Positions 34,710-43,390 of a stretch of 64,000 nt of DNA are shown here, in pieces. The position numbers and the translations under genes are program-made. Source of the DNA: Elusimicrobiota bacterium (GTDB taxonomy: Bacteria > Elusimicrobiota > Elusimicrobia > UBA1565); assembly GCA_041660925.1 (NCBI GenBank), contig JBAZVI010000003.1, positions 290,780 to 354,779 of the forward strand, given 5' to 3'. Position 1 is the first letter of the stretch; each line of letters opens with the position of its first letter. Below the pieces are notes generated by a model. That model saw only the letters and a list, made by a program, of their open reading frames with translations. It searched no databases and was not told where the DNA came from.

Positions 34710-34822
34710 GGACAGGGGAAGAGGTCTGCCTCCCCGGCACCCATGGGAGGGGGCCCCCCGGCTTGGGGGAACCGCAGGTTCCAGGGGTCTGGGTGCAGGG
34801 AGGCAGACCTCTTCCCCTGTCC
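34710..34822. repeat. 113-bp element with 25-bp perfect terminal inverted repeats
   Basis: The first 25 bp (34710-34734, beginning GGACAGGGGAAGAGG) are exactly complementary to 34798-34822. After a short internal loop a further 6 bp pair (GCACCC at 34737-34742 with GGGTGC at 34791-34796). The centre carries GGGGGCCCCCC. It lies 24 bp after the stop of the minus-strand POTRA gene and could be its terminator, but its length suggests a MITE-like element or a structured RNA. Confidence 0.85.
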
Positions 34823-34846
34823 GGGCGTGTGCCGGGGAGCGCGTGC

Positions 34847-36103
34847 CTATTTCCCTTTGGGGAACTGCGTGAAGCGGAAGTGGAAGGAGCCGAGCAGGTC
34901 CCAGCCGCCGCGGAACTTCAGGTAGGCCAGGTCGAAGTTCAGCCGCAGGAAGCGGCCGAGCTTGAAGTTGATCAGGTAGGGGTTCAGCACCATGCCGTTG
35001 GGTTTGACGAGCTCGAATCCGATCGGATAGCTCGGGTTGACCATGTACAGCGCGCTCGCGAAGAACGTGCTCTTCGAGGTCGCCGATTGGTTCGGGTGCC
35101 CGTTGAAGTTCAGCGACTCCTTCGCGAAGAACTCCGAGAGCGAGGCCGTCATGTCGCCCGCGCTGCCCTGCATGTAGCCCAGGCTCGTGCGCACGTTGTA
35201 GACCTTCTTCGAGGCCACCATGTAGGCGCCCGCCATCTGCTTCGAGCTCTTCTCCGTCGGCTTGACGGTGACGTTGAAGGAGGACTGGTACGAGGGCTGC
35301 GGCGCGTCGCGGAAGGCGAAGATGCCCATCGCGCCCGCCGCCACCGCCGGGCGGTACTGCCCTTCCGTCTGCACCTGCATCTTCCCGTCGATGCAGACGA
35401 ACCACTGCCCGATGCGGTCGATGTAGTTGGTCTTGCGCGTCGAGTAGTCGTTCTTCCCGTAGAGGCGGCCGATGTAATAGAGGGTGTTGACGTCGAGGCC
35501 GAGCCCCGGCCGGTTCTCGCGGCCGAGCCCGCGGTAGGCCGTCGGCGTGAAGACGACGCCGCTGACGCTCACCGGCGGACCCTGCTTGGCGGCGGTCTTC
35601 CCCTGCGCTCCCCCCGCCTGCTGGGTCTGCGGCGTCTGGGCCGCCTCGGTCGCCCCCGCCTTGAGGCCCGGGAGGATGAGCGGCTTCTCCTCGATGGTGT
35701 AGACGATGCGCACCATCATCGTGGAGACCGAGATCCCGTTGTAGTTCTCCGGGACCGGCATGTTCGGCTGCGCGTAGAGGTCTGCGCGGGCGGAGAGCAC
35801 TCCGGGCAGGGTCTGGATCTCTCGCACGTCGCCGGTGACGTCGGAGGGCGTGTAGAGGACGCCGCGGCGGGCGCGGATCCGGTTCTGGAGCGCGTACTCG
35901 CTCACGTTCACGTAGCCCGTGAATCGGGTCTCGCCCACGACCCAGGGGCCGCGGTCGCCGGGCAGGAGGATCCCGGTGTACGGGGTCGACGAGATCACGA
36001 CGGCATCGACGGTGGAGGCGGCGACGCCGAAACCGGGCAGACTGAGCTGCGCGCAGGCCGGGGTCGCGGCGAGAAGGGCGAAGAGCGCGAGGAGGAGCTT
36101 CAT
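34847..36103 (-). CDS. Exported POTRA-like/beta-rich envelope protein, unknown function
   Basis: A 418-residue exported protein with a signal peptide (1-18, ending 'TPACA'). Residues about 60-150 resemble a POTRA module: 'NVSEYALQNRIRARRGVLYTPSDVTGDVREIQTLPGV' followed by 'SVSTMMVRIVYTIEEKP', the pattern of Omp85 POTRAs. The C-terminal half is beta-rich with aromatic alternation and ends 'GSFHFRFTQFPKGK', so it may be an outer-membrane barrel or associated strand domain. Last gene of the lolA operon; its ATG overlaps the pgpA stop. Confidence 0.65.
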   Translation of the reverse strand: MKLLLALFALLAATPACAQLSLPGFGVAASTVDAVVISSTPYTGILLPGDRGPWVVGETRFTGYVNVSEYALQNRIRARRGVLYTPSDVTGDVREIQTLPGVLSARADLYAQPNMPVPENYNGISVSTMMVRIVYTIEEKPLILPGLKAGATEAAQTPQTQQAGGAQGKTAAKQGPPVSVSGVVFTPTAYRGLGRENRPGLGLDVNTLYYIGRLYGKNDYSTRKTNYIDRIGQWFVCIDGKMQVQTEGQYRPAVAAGAMGIFAFRDAPQPSYQSSFNVTVKPTEKSSKQMAGAYMVASKKVYNVRTSLGYMQGSAGDMTASLSEFFAKESLNFNGHPNQSATSKSTFFASALYMVNPSYPIGFELVKPNGMVLNPYLINFKLGRFLRLNFDLAYLKFRGGWDLLGSFHFRFTQFPKGK

Positions 36104-36612
36104 GCCAGAGCGGGGAACGCGAGGGCCAGCGCGCAGAGCGAGAGGTTCGCGAGGACGCCCGCGGCGAGGTCGTCGATCGTCACGCCGAGGCCTCCCGGGA
36201 GCGCGTCGAGGCGGCGCAGGGGGCCGGGCTTGGACGCGTCGAAGACGCGGAAGAGGAGGAAAGCCGCGAGCATCGGGGCGAAGGCGCGCGGGTGTCCGTA
36301 CGCCGCGAACCAGAAGCCGACCGTCTCGTCGAAGATGATGCGCGGATCGTCGTGTCCTCCCAGGACGCTCTCGGCGCGGCCGCAGACGAAGACCGCGGCG
36401 CCGGCCGCGGCGGCGAGGGCCGCCGCTCCGCTCCAGCCGTCCGAGGGCAGCAGCCCGACCAGGGCCCATCCGAGCGCCGTTCCTACGAGCCCCCCGCCGG
36501 TCCAGCGCGGCGGCAGACCCAGACGGGAGAGCGGCGTCCGTCGGAGAAGCCAGCCGGGAATATAACTTAAATGGACGCCGGTCGCAATCTCGAGGCAGAG
36601 TCGGTCGATCAC
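36100..36612 (-). CDS. pgpA: Phosphatidylglycerophosphatase A
   Basis: A 170-residue membrane enzyme that dephosphorylates phosphatidylglycerol-phosphate to phosphatidylglycerol. Family motifs 'DPRIIFDETVGFW' and 'DALPGGLGVTIDDLAAGV' (acidic metal-binding residues) are intact. GTG start 36612 overlaps the stop of pgsA (GTGA), so consecutive pathway steps are encoded side by side. Usual family length. Confidence 0.92.
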   Translation of the reverse strand: MIDRLCLEIATGVHLSYIPGWLLRRTPLSRLGLPPRWTGGGLVGTALGWALVGLLPSDGWSGAAALAAAAGAAVFVCGRAESVLGGHDDPRIIFDETVGFWFAAYGHPRAFAPMLAAFLLFRVFDASKPGPLRRLDALPGGLGVTIDDLAAGVLANLSLCALALAFPALA

Positions 36613-37196
36613 GGCCGCTCGCCCGGGCCTTCCCAGGAGCGGCGCAGCAGGGCGCGCGCCCGATAGATGTAGAGGGCGCCGCTTCCCCAGCTGGCGGCGA
36701 GACAGAGCACGACCAGGTGGCCCGAGAGTCCGAGCAGGCGGGTGTCCACTGGGATGCCGTTGGCGGCCGCGGCGAGCAGCGCGAGCAGGAAGAGCACGCA
36801 GACGCTCTGCGCGAGCATGCTCCACTTCCCGGCCGTGCCGGCCTTGATCACCTTGCCGGAGACCGCCGCGAGCGCGCGCAGGGTCCCGACGATGAGCTCG
36901 CGGGCGATGATGAGGAAGACCGCCCAGTCCGGGACGTCGATCTGCGGGACGCGCAGGAAGGCGACGAGCGCGCCGATGACGAGCACCTTGTCGGCCAGGG
37001 GGTCGGCGAGCGCGCCGAAATCGCTCGTCTGTCCGGTGCGCCGCGCGATCCAGCCGTCGACGGCGTCGGTGAGCATCGCGAGCAGGTAGAGGATGAGCGC
37101 CGCGAGGAGCAGCGCGGGGCGGCGGGACCAGAGGCAGCCGAACGCCACCGGGGCCGTCGCCAGCCGGGCGAGCGTCAGCTTGTTGGGGAGGGTCAC
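36609..37196 (-). CDS. pgsA: CDP-diacylglycerol-glycerol-3-phosphate 3-phosphatidyltransferase
   Basis: A 195-residue multi-pass membrane enzyme making phosphatidylglycerol-phosphate. The CDP-alcohol phosphotransferase signature D-x2-D-G-x2-A-R-x8-G-x3-D-x3-D is complete in 'DAVDGWIARR' and 'DFGALADPLADK' (about 43-69). GTG start 37196 overlaps the rodZ stop. The next gene is pgpA, giving the two-step phosphatidylglycerol route in one operon. Confidence 0.95.
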   Translation of the reverse strand: MTLPNKLTLARLATAPVAFGCLWSRRPALLLAALILYLLAMLTDAVDGWIARRTGQTSDFGALADPLADKVLVIGALVAFLRVPQIDVPDWAVFLIIARELIVGTLRALAAVSGKVIKAGTAGKWSMLAQSVCVLFLLALLAAAANGIPVDTRLLGLSGHLVVLCLAASWGSGALYIYRARALLRRSWEGPGERP

Positions 37197-37942
37197 CGGG
37201 CGACGAGGTAGCTCCCGTCGCTGTCCTTCGGGAAGGAGGTGAGCTGGACGGTGGCTCCGTCGAGGAGCACGCGCAGGTCCTTCGGCTCGGCCGCGCGCAG
37301 GGCGAAGGCCTTCTTCCCCTTCCACTCGGGGCGCGCCGAGGCGGGCAGGCGACCCTCGAAGCGCAGCGCGCCGTCGACGGCGAGGCGGATCCAGGTCTCC
37401 TTGCGCGAGACGACCCGCAGCGTCATGTCCACGGGCGGCAGGACGGGGGCCACCGCGGCCGGCGGCGGCGGCGGGAGGTTCGCCGCGGGGGCGGCGGCCT
37501 CGCGGCCGCGGGTCACGAGCCAGAGCACCCCTCCGGCGGCGAACAGGCCGACGATGAGGAGGACGGGGATGAGCGTGGGGTCGCTGAGCGGGAGCGTCAT
37601 GCGCGAGGACGAGTCCTTGTCCTTCGCGGCCGGCTTCGGGGTGTCGGCCTTCTCGCGGCGGACGGGCGCCGGGGCGGGCTGGGCGGTCTGTCCGCTGAGC
37701 TCGGCCCAGAGCGGCTCGAAGTCGAGCTCGAGGTACTCGCAGTAGCACTTGAGGAAGCCGCGCAGGTAGACGGGCGCCGCGAAGGCGTGCGTGTCGTTGT
37801 TCTCGAGCGCTTCGATGAGGCGCTTGGGGACGCGGGTGTGCTGGTGCACGGTCTCGTGCGTGAGGCCGCGGAGCTGGCGCTTCTTGCGCAGCACGGCTCC
37901 GACGTCGATCTTCTGGGGCTGCTCGGGGGCGTTTTCGGTCAT
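37193..37942 (-). CDS. rodZ: RodZ-like cytoskeletal/helix-turn-helix membrane protein
   Basis: A 249-residue protein: Xre-type HTH of the RodZ type (about 12-80, 'VGAVLRKKRQLRGLTHETV' and 'LRGFLKCYCEYLELD'), a linker, one membrane helix (about 121-141), and a C-terminal DUF4115 beta domain (about 165-249, 'KETWIRLAVDGALRFEG'). RodZ ties MreB to the elongation machinery and shapes the cell. It starts within the lolA stop codon. Confidence 0.9.
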   Translation of the reverse strand: MTENAPEQPQKIDVGAVLRKKRQLRGLTHETVHQHTRVPKRLIEALENNDTHAFAAPVYLRGFLKCYCEYLELDFEPLWAELSGQTAQPAPAPVRREKADTPKPAAKDKDSSSRMTLPLSDPTLIPVLLIVGLFAAGGVLWLVTRGREAAAPAANLPPPPPAAVAPVLPPVDMTLRVVSRKETWIRLAVDGALRFEGRLPASARPEWKGKKAFALRAAEPKDLRVLLDGATVQLTSFPKDSDGSYLVAR

Positions 37943-38721
37943 TGGAGTTTGGGGGGCTTGAAGTTCCTGAAGACCTCGGCCCCTGCCGGGGGCTCGAAGC
38001 GGAAGGATTCCTCGCGGACCGGCGCGTTATAGCGGATCCGGTCGAGGGCGGTGCGCACGGAAAGGGAGCCGACCAGGAGCTCGGTCGTCTCCGGGAAGAG
38101 GGTCTCGGGGGAGAGGGTCAGCTTGAGGCGGAAGTCCGTCCCCCCCTTCTCCTTGGGCTTGAGCGTGAGCGTCGCGCGGGCGGAGGAGGTGTCGAGCGCG
38201 GCGTCGTAGGTCTCGAGCATGCGCGCGTAGTCGCCGAAGCGCATGAGGCTGGAGACGGTCGGGTCGGCCTTCTTCCAGTCCTCGAGGCTCGACTGGATGA
38301 CCTGGTTCTGCGAGCGCCGGTGGACCCATAGGTCCTTCCCGTCGGTGACCGCGGTCTGGAGCTCGGGGCGCTTGTGCTCGATGCGGATGCGCTCGGGCTT
38401 GAGGTAGTCGACGGTCCCCTCGGAGACGGAGTTCGTCCGCGTCTCGGGGACGTCGACGGTCTGCGTGAAGGAGGCGGAGAGGGAGCGGAGCTCGCGGTCG
38501 TAGAGCCGGAAGTGCTCGAGCACCGCGGGAAGCGTCAGCGGGGCGCTCGAGCTCCAGGCGAAGACCGCCGCCGCGGCGGTCGAGGAATAGGCGTCGGCCG
38601 CGGCCGGCGCCGCGGCCGGCGCGGGCTTCCCGACGGGCTTCGTCTTCGCGGTCTTCGCGGCGGAGGCCGACGCCGGAAGAGCGGCCAGCGCGAGGCACAG
38701 CAGGGCACCGTAGGGTTTCAC
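37939..38721 (-). CDS. lolA: Outer-membrane lipoprotein carrier LolA family
   Basis: A 260-residue periplasmic protein with a signal peptide (1-22), an Ala/Pro stretch, and the LolA fold: 'LRSLSASFTQTVDVPET', 'SEGTVDYLKPERIRIEH', 'TDGKDLWVHRRSQNQV' and 'RLKLTLSPE'. LolA ferries lipoproteins from the inner to the outer membrane, supporting a diderm envelope. GTG 38721 is chosen as start because TACAAT lies just 7 nt upstream and the signal peptide begins cleanly there. First gene of a five-gene operon, divergent from acn. Confidence 0.88.
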   Translation of the reverse strand: MKPYGALLCLALAALPASASAAKTAKTKPVGKPAPAAAPAAADAYSSTAAAAVFAWSSSAPLTLPAVLEHFRLYDRELRSLSASFTQTVDVPETRTNSVSEGTVDYLKPERIRIEHKRPELQTAVTDGKDLWVHRRSQNQVIQSSLEDWKKADPTVSSLMRFGDYARMLETYDAALDTSSARATLTLKPKEKGGTDFRLKLTLSPETLFPETTELLVGSLSVRTALDRIRYNAPVREESFRFEPPAGAEVFRNFKPPKLQ

Positions 38722-38728
38722 GAGCGCT

Positions 38729-38734
38729 ATTGTA
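38729..38734 (-). promoter_or_regulatory. -10 box of the lolA operon (leaderless arrangement)
   Basis: TACAAT on the minus strand, 7 nt before the GTG start, with spacer AGCGCTC and no ribosome site. Confidence 0.55.
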
Positions 38735-38799
38735 CACAAAAGGAGATGACGCGCGCTCCCGCGGGCCCGGGTGGGGTGTTGCGGCGGCTCGGTATTTTT

Positions 38800-38805
38800 T
38801 ACAAT
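38800..38805 (+). promoter_or_regulatory. -10 box of the acn operon
   Basis: TACAAT in an AT-rich patch 31 nt before the acn ATG; a proper ribosome site (CAGGAGA) lies between, so this gene has a normal leader. The -35 is weak. Confidence 0.5.
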
Positions 38806-38836
38806 ACAGGGGTCGAAGCCGCGGACAGGAGACCCC

Positions 38837-40771
38837 ATGGGCCAGAACATCGTCGAGAAGATCCTTCACGCGCACCTGCGCGAGGGCGAGTACATCCCCG
38901 GAAAAGAGATCGGCATCCGCATCGACCAGACCCTCACCCAGGACGCCACGGGCACGATGGCGTACCTGCAGTTCGAAGCGCTGGGGCTCTCCGAGATCAA
39001 GACCGACCTCTCCGTCTCCTACGTCGACCACAACACCGTGCAGGTCGGCTTCGAGAACGCCGACGACCACCGCTACCTTCAGTCGGTCGCCGCCCGCTTC
39101 GGCATCGTCTATTCCCGCGCCGGCAACGGCATCTGTCATCAGGTCCACCTCGAACGCTTCGGGAAGCCCGGGACGACCCTGCTCGGCTCCGACAGCCACA
39201 CCCCGACGGGCGGCGGCATCGGCCAGCTCGCGATCGGGGCCGGCGGGCTCGACGTCGCCGTGGCCATGGGCGGCGGGAACTTCTACCTCCAGGCGCCCAA
39301 GGTCTGCCTCGTGAGGCTCACCGGGAAGCTCAAGGACTGGGTCTCCAGCAAGGACGTCGTCCTCAGGATGCTGGAGCTCCTCGGCACCAAGGGCAACGTG
39401 GGCGTGATGCTCGAGTACGGCGGGCCCGGGGTCGGGACGCTCTCCGTGCCGGAGCGCGCGACGATCACGAACATGGGCGCCGAGATGGGCGTGACGACCT
39501 CGGTCTTCCCCTCCGACGAGACGACCCGCCGCTTCCTCGCCGCCCAGGGGCGCGAGAAGGACTTCGTCCCCCTGGCCGCCGACGCCGACGCGAAGTACGA
39601 GCGGGTCCTCGAGCTCGACCTCTCCGCCGTGGAGCCGCTCGCGGCCGCGCCGCACAGCCCCGGCAACATCAAGAAGGTCCGCGACCTCAAGGGCATGAAG
39701 GTCCATCAGGTCTGCATCGGCTCCTGCACGAACTCCTCCTTCAAGGACATGATGACGGCCGCCGCCATCCTCAAGGGAAAGACGGTCCATCCGGACGTGA
39801 GCCTCGCCATCGCGCCCGGCTCCCGGCAGGTGCTCATGATGCTGGCTCAGAACGGCGCCCTCCACGACCTCATCGGCGCCGGCGCACGCATCATGGAGAA
39901 CGCCTGCGGCTTCTGCATCGGCAACCACTACTCCCCCAACAGCGGCGGCGTCTCCGTGCGCACCTCCAACCGCAACTTCGAGGGCCGCAGCGGCACGCAG
40001 GACGCCCAGGTCTACCTCGCCGGCCCCGAGGTCGCGGCCGTCGCCGCTCTGCGCGGGGAGTTCGTCGACCCGCGCGACGCCGGGCTCCACTATCCGCGCG
40101 TCGCCGAGCCCGAGCGCTTCCTCATCGACGACACGATGTTCGTCTTCCCGGCCCGCAAGGGAGCCCCGGTCTCCATCGAGCGCGGCCCGAACATCGGCGA
40201 GCCGCCGAAGAACGACCGCCTCCCCGACGCGCTCGCCGGCGAGGCGCTCGTCAAGGTCGGCGACAAGATCACCACCGACCACATCATGCCGGCCGGCGCG
40301 CGGCTCAAGTACCGCTCGAACGTGCCCAAGTACGCGCAGTTCGTCTTCGAGAACGTCGACAAGACCTTCTCCGCGCGCAGCCTCGAGGCGAAGAAGGCCG
40401 GCCGCCACGCGGTCATCGTCGCCGGCGAGTCGTACGGGCAGGGCTCGAGCCGCGAGCACGCGGCGATGTGCCCGATGTATCTCGGCGTGAAGGCCGTCGT
40501 CGCGAAGTCCTTCGAGCGCATCCACTCGGCGAACCTCGTGAACTTCGGCATCGTCCCGCTCGTCTTCGCCGACCCCGCGGACTACGACAAGGTCCAGGCC
40601 GGCGACCGTCTGCGCGCGGACGGCCTGCGCCAGGCGCTGGAGGAGGGCCGCCCCGTGAAGCTCAAGAACGAGCGCACGGGCGAGGTCCTGGAGTGCCGCT
40701 ACAGCCTTTCCGACCGCCAGAGGCGCATCGTCGCCGCCGGCGGTCTGCTGAACTACACGACGGGGGCCTGA
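38837..40771 (+). CDS. acn: Aconitate hydratase
   Basis: A 644-residue aconitase of the shorter, homoaconitase/mitochondrial-like branch. It interconverts citrate and isocitrate with a 4Fe-4S cluster. Cluster ligands are visible in 'CIGSCTNSSF' (near 294) and 'ENACGFCIGN' (near 355-358). Substrate-site blocks include 'LGSDSHTPTGGGIGQLAIG' and 'GESYGQGSSREHAAMCP'. The ATG at 38837 has AGGAGA upstream. It heads acn-icd-aclB-aclA. Confidence 0.95.
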   Translation: MGQNIVEKILHAHLREGEYIPGKEIGIRIDQTLTQDATGTMAYLQFEALGLSEIKTDLSVSYVDHNTVQVGFENADDHRYLQSVAARFGIVYSRAGNGICHQVHLERFGKPGTTLLGSDSHTPTGGGIGQLAIGAGGLDVAVAMGGGNFYLQAPKVCLVRLTGKLKDWVSSKDVVLRMLELLGTKGNVGVMLEYGGPGVGTLSVPERATITNMGAEMGVTTSVFPSDETTRRFLAAQGREKDFVPLAADADAKYERVLELDLSAVEPLAAAPHSPGNIKKVRDLKGMKVHQVCIGSCTNSSFKDMMTAAAILKGKTVHPDVSLAIAPGSRQVLMMLAQNGALHDLIGAGARIMENACGFCIGNHYSPNSGGVSVRTSNRNFEGRSGTQDAQVYLAGPEVAAVAALRGEFVDPRDAGLHYPRVAEPERFLIDDTMFVFPARKGAPVSIERGPNIGEPPKNDRLPDALAGEALVKVGDKITTDHIMPAGARLKYRSNVPKYAQFVFENVDKTFSARSLEAKKAGRHAVIVAGESYGQGSSREHAAMCPMYLGVKAVVAKSFERIHSANLVNFGIVPLVFADPADYDKVQAGDRLRADGLRQALEEGRPVKLKNERTGEVLECRYSLSDRQRRIVAAGGLLNYTTGA

Positions 40772-40775
40772 GAGG

Positions 40776-40832
40776 CCCCCCTCACCCCCGGCACCCCCTC
40801 TCCCGCACGGCGGGCGAGGGGGCGAGGGCGAG
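40776..40832. repeat. Dispersed palindromic repeat, copy D
   Basis: CCCCTCACCCCCGGCACCCC, CTCTCCCGCACGGCGGGCGAGGGG: the CTCACCC flank plus CCCTCTCCC/GGGCGAGGG arms, in the acn-icd gap. Confidence 0.6.
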
Positions 40833-40851
40833 AAGCTAAGGAGAGAGAGCC

Positions 40852-42114
40852 ATGGCAAAAGTCGAGAAGATCAGGGTCAAGACTCCGCTGGTGGAGATGG
40901 ACGGCGACGAGATGACGCGCATCATCTGGCAGATGATCAAGGACAAGCTGATCCACCCCTGGCTCAGCATCGATCTGAAGTACTACGACCTCGGCGTCGA
41001 GCATCGCGACGAGACGGACGACAAGGTCACCGTCCTCTGCGCCGAGGCCATCAAGAAGTACGGCGTCGGCGTCAAATGCGCCACCATCACTCCCGACACC
41101 GACCGGGTCAAGGAGTACAAGCTCAAGAAAGCCTGGCCCTCGCCCAACGGCACCATCCGCAGCATCCTCGACGGCACCGTGTTCCGCAAGCCGATCATGT
41201 GCTCCAACATCGTCCCGGCGGTGCGCAGCTGGTCGAAGCCCATCATCATCGGCCGCCACGCCTACGGCGACCTCTACAAGTCCGCCGACTGCCAGGTGAA
41301 GGGCCCGGGGCTCGCCGAGCTCGTCTTCACCCCCTCCGGAAGCGGCAAGCCCACCCGCATCCCCATCCACGACTTCAAGGGGCCCGGGATCCTGATGGGC
41401 ATGCACAACACCGAGAAGTCCATCGCCTCCTTCGCGCGCGCCTGCATCAACTACGCGATCTCGGAGAGGGTGCCGCTGTGGTTCGCCTCCAAGGACACCA
41501 TCAGCAAGCGCTACCACGCCTTCTTCAAGGAGGTCTTCCAGGACGAGGTCAAGAAGCGTCACGCCGACCTCGAGAAGGCCGGCGTCGAGTACCGCTACCT
41601 CCTCATCGACGACGCCGTCGCGCAGATCATGAAGCACGAGGGCGGGATCCTCTGGGCCTGCAAGAACTACGACGGCGACGTCATGAGCGACATGGTCGCC
41701 GCCGGCTTCGGGTCGCTCGGCATGATGACCTCCGTGCTCGTCTCCCCCGACGGGAAGTTCGAGTACGAGGCCGCCCACGGGACGGTGCGCCGCCACTACT
41801 ACGAGCACAAGAAGGGCAATCCGACGAGCACGAACTCCGTGGCGTCCATCTTCGCCTGGACCGGCGCCCTGCGCAAGCGCGGCGAGCTCGACAAGACGCC
41901 CCAGGTCGTCGACTTCGCGGACTCCCTGGAGAAGGCGGTCATCGGCTGCATCGAGGACGGCATCGTGACCAAGGACCTCATGAAGCTGGTCACCCCGACC
42001 CCGAAGAGCCACGAGACCACCGAGGGCTTCATCGACAAGGTCGCCCAGCGTCTGCGCCTGAACCTCGAGAAGAGCGCGCTGCCGGCGGCGTTCCAGCCGC
42101 TCGCGGTGAACTGA
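40852..42114 (+). CDS. icd: NADP-type isocitrate dehydrogenase
   Basis: A 420-residue enzyme of the eukaryotic-like IDH subfamily ('VEMDGDEMTRIIWQMIKDKL', 'SPNGTIRSILDGTVFRKPI', 'IIIGRHAYGDLYKS', 'NYDGDVMSDMVAAGFGSLGMM', 'AAHGTVRRHYYEH'). It interconverts isocitrate and 2-oxoglutarate. This subfamily works reversibly and is used carboxylatingly in some rTCA bacteria. It lies between acn and aclBA with an AAGGAGAGAG ribosome site. Confidence 0.95.
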   Translation: MAKVEKIRVKTPLVEMDGDEMTRIIWQMIKDKLIHPWLSIDLKYYDLGVEHRDETDDKVTVLCAEAIKKYGVGVKCATITPDTDRVKEYKLKKAWPSPNGTIRSILDGTVFRKPIMCSNIVPAVRSWSKPIIIGRHAYGDLYKSADCQVKGPGLAELVFTPSGSGKPTRIPIHDFKGPGILMGMHNTEKSIASFARACINYAISERVPLWFASKDTISKRYHAFFKEVFQDEVKKRHADLEKAGVEYRYLLIDDAVAQIMKHEGGILWACKNYDGDVMSDMVAAGFGSLGMMTSVLVSPDGKFEYEAAHGTVRRHYYEHKKGNPTSTNSVASIFAWTGALRKRGELDKTPQVVDFADSLEKAVIGCIEDGIVTKDLMKLVTPTPKSHETTEGFIDKVAQRLRLNLEKSALPAAFQPLAVN

Positions 42115-42125
42115 GAGGAACGACC

Positions 42126-43385
42126 ATGGCCCAGCGCGGCATCCGGGAATACGACGGCAAGCGCATGCTGTTCACGGCGCTCTCCGAGCGCTTCCCCTCC
42201 TTCGAGGACCGGGCGCGGAAGCTCGCGCTCGTGACGCCCGAGACGAAGGAGAGCGAGCTGCTCGCCGAGCACCCGTGGCTGAAGAAGGAGAAGCTGGTGG
42301 TCAAGCCGGACCAGCTCTTCGGCAAGCGCGGCAAGCACGGGCTCGTCTGCCTGAACGCCGACTGGAAGGCCGCCTGGGCCTGGATCCGCGCGCGCATGCA
42401 GAAGAGCGCGACGGTGGGCAAGACCGAAGGGACGCTCACGCACTTCCTCATCGAGCCCTTCACCCCCCACGCCGACGACGAAGAGTACTACGTCGCCTTC
42501 AAGGCGGAGAAGGAGCACGACGTCGTGTACTTCTCGACGAAGGGCGGCATCTACGTCGAGGAGCACTGGGACAAGGTCCTCGAGACCCGCGTCCCGGTGC
42601 TCGAGGAGCCGGGGAGCTTCACGATGAAGCTCCCCGTCGCGGCGAAGCGCCAGGAGGCGACGCTCGAGCTCCTGCGCGGGCTGCACCGCCTCTTCGCCGA
42701 GGGGCACTTCACCTATCTGGAGATCAATCCCTTCACCTTCGCAGGAGACGAGCCCGTCCCGCTCGACCTCGTCGCGAAGGTCGACGACACCGGGGCCTTC
42801 GAGTGCCGCAAGCTGTGGGCCGGCCTCGAGTTCCCCGCCGCCTTCGGCAGCTCCTCGCGGCCCGAGGAGGCCTTCATCAAGAGTCTCGACGAGAAGAGCG
42901 GCTCCTCGCTGAAGCTCACGATCCTCAACCCCGAGGGCCGGGTCTGGCTCATGGTGGCCGGCGGCGGAGCCTCCGTCATCTACACCGACACCGTCTGCGA
43001 CCTCGGCGCCTCGAAGGCGCTGGCCAACTACGGCGAATATTCGGGCAACCCGACCACCGACGAGACCTGCCACTACGCGCGCACCATCCTCGACCTCATG
43101 ACCCGCAAGAAGGACGCGAAGGGCAAGGTCCTCCTCATCGGCGGCGGCATCGCGAACTTCACCGATGTGGCCAAGACCTTCACCGGCATCATCAAGGCCC
43201 TCGAGGAGTACAAGGCGAAGCTCGTCGAGCACAAGGTCCGCATCTACGTGCGGCGCGGCGGCCCCAACTACAAGGAGGGCCTCGAGCGCATGCGCCGGCT
43301 CGGGACCACGCTGGGCGTGCCCATCGAGGTCTACGGCCCGGAGACGCACATGACGAAGATCGTCTCGATGGCGCTGAAGGGGTGA
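42126..43385 (+). CDS. aclB: ATP-citrate lyase, ATP-grasp (AclB-type) subunit
   Basis: A 419-residue protein corresponding to the N-terminal, ATP-grasp half of ATP-citrate lyase. Seen: 'LVVKPDQLFGKRGKHGLV', 'FTYLEINPFTF', a succinyl-CoA-synthetase-like part 'VWLMVAGGGASVIYTDTVCDLG' and 'KVLLIGGGIANFTDVAKTF'. Length fits the short subunit of the two-subunit (Chlorobium-type) enzyme. ATG 42126 follows icd by 11 bp; the large subunit follows after 5 bp. It cleaves citrate with ATP and CoA to acetyl-CoA and oxaloacetate. Confidence 0.93.
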   Translation: MAQRGIREYDGKRMLFTALSERFPSFEDRARKLALVTPETKESELLAEHPWLKKEKLVVKPDQLFGKRGKHGLVCLNADWKAAWAWIRARMQKSATVGKTEGTLTHFLIEPFTPHADDEEYYVAFKAEKEHDVVYFSTKGGIYVEEHWDKVLETRVPVLEEPGSFTMKLPVAAKRQEATLELLRGLHRLFAEGHFTYLEINPFTFAGDEPVPLDLVAKVDDTGAFECRKLWAGLEFPAAFGSSSRPEEAFIKSLDEKSGSSLKLTILNPEGRVWLMVAGGGASVIYTDTVCDLGASKALANYGEYSGNPTTDETCHYARTILDLMTRKKDAKGKVLLIGGGIANFTDVAKTFTGIIKALEEYKAKLVEHKVRIYVRRGGPNYKEGLERMRRLGTTLGVPIEVYGPETHMTKIVSMALKG

Positions 43386-43390
43386 CGACG

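Larger units (their letters stand above)
34333..34846. other. Hairpin-rich gene-free region
   Basis: No credible gene in 514 bp. From left to right it holds a 10-bp hairpin CCCTGCGGCG (34423-34450), an adjoining 9-bp hairpin GGCGGCGCG (34450-34482), a copy of the dispersed palindromic repeat (34631-34676), and the large 113-bp inverted-repeat element (34710-34822). Confidence 0.7.
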
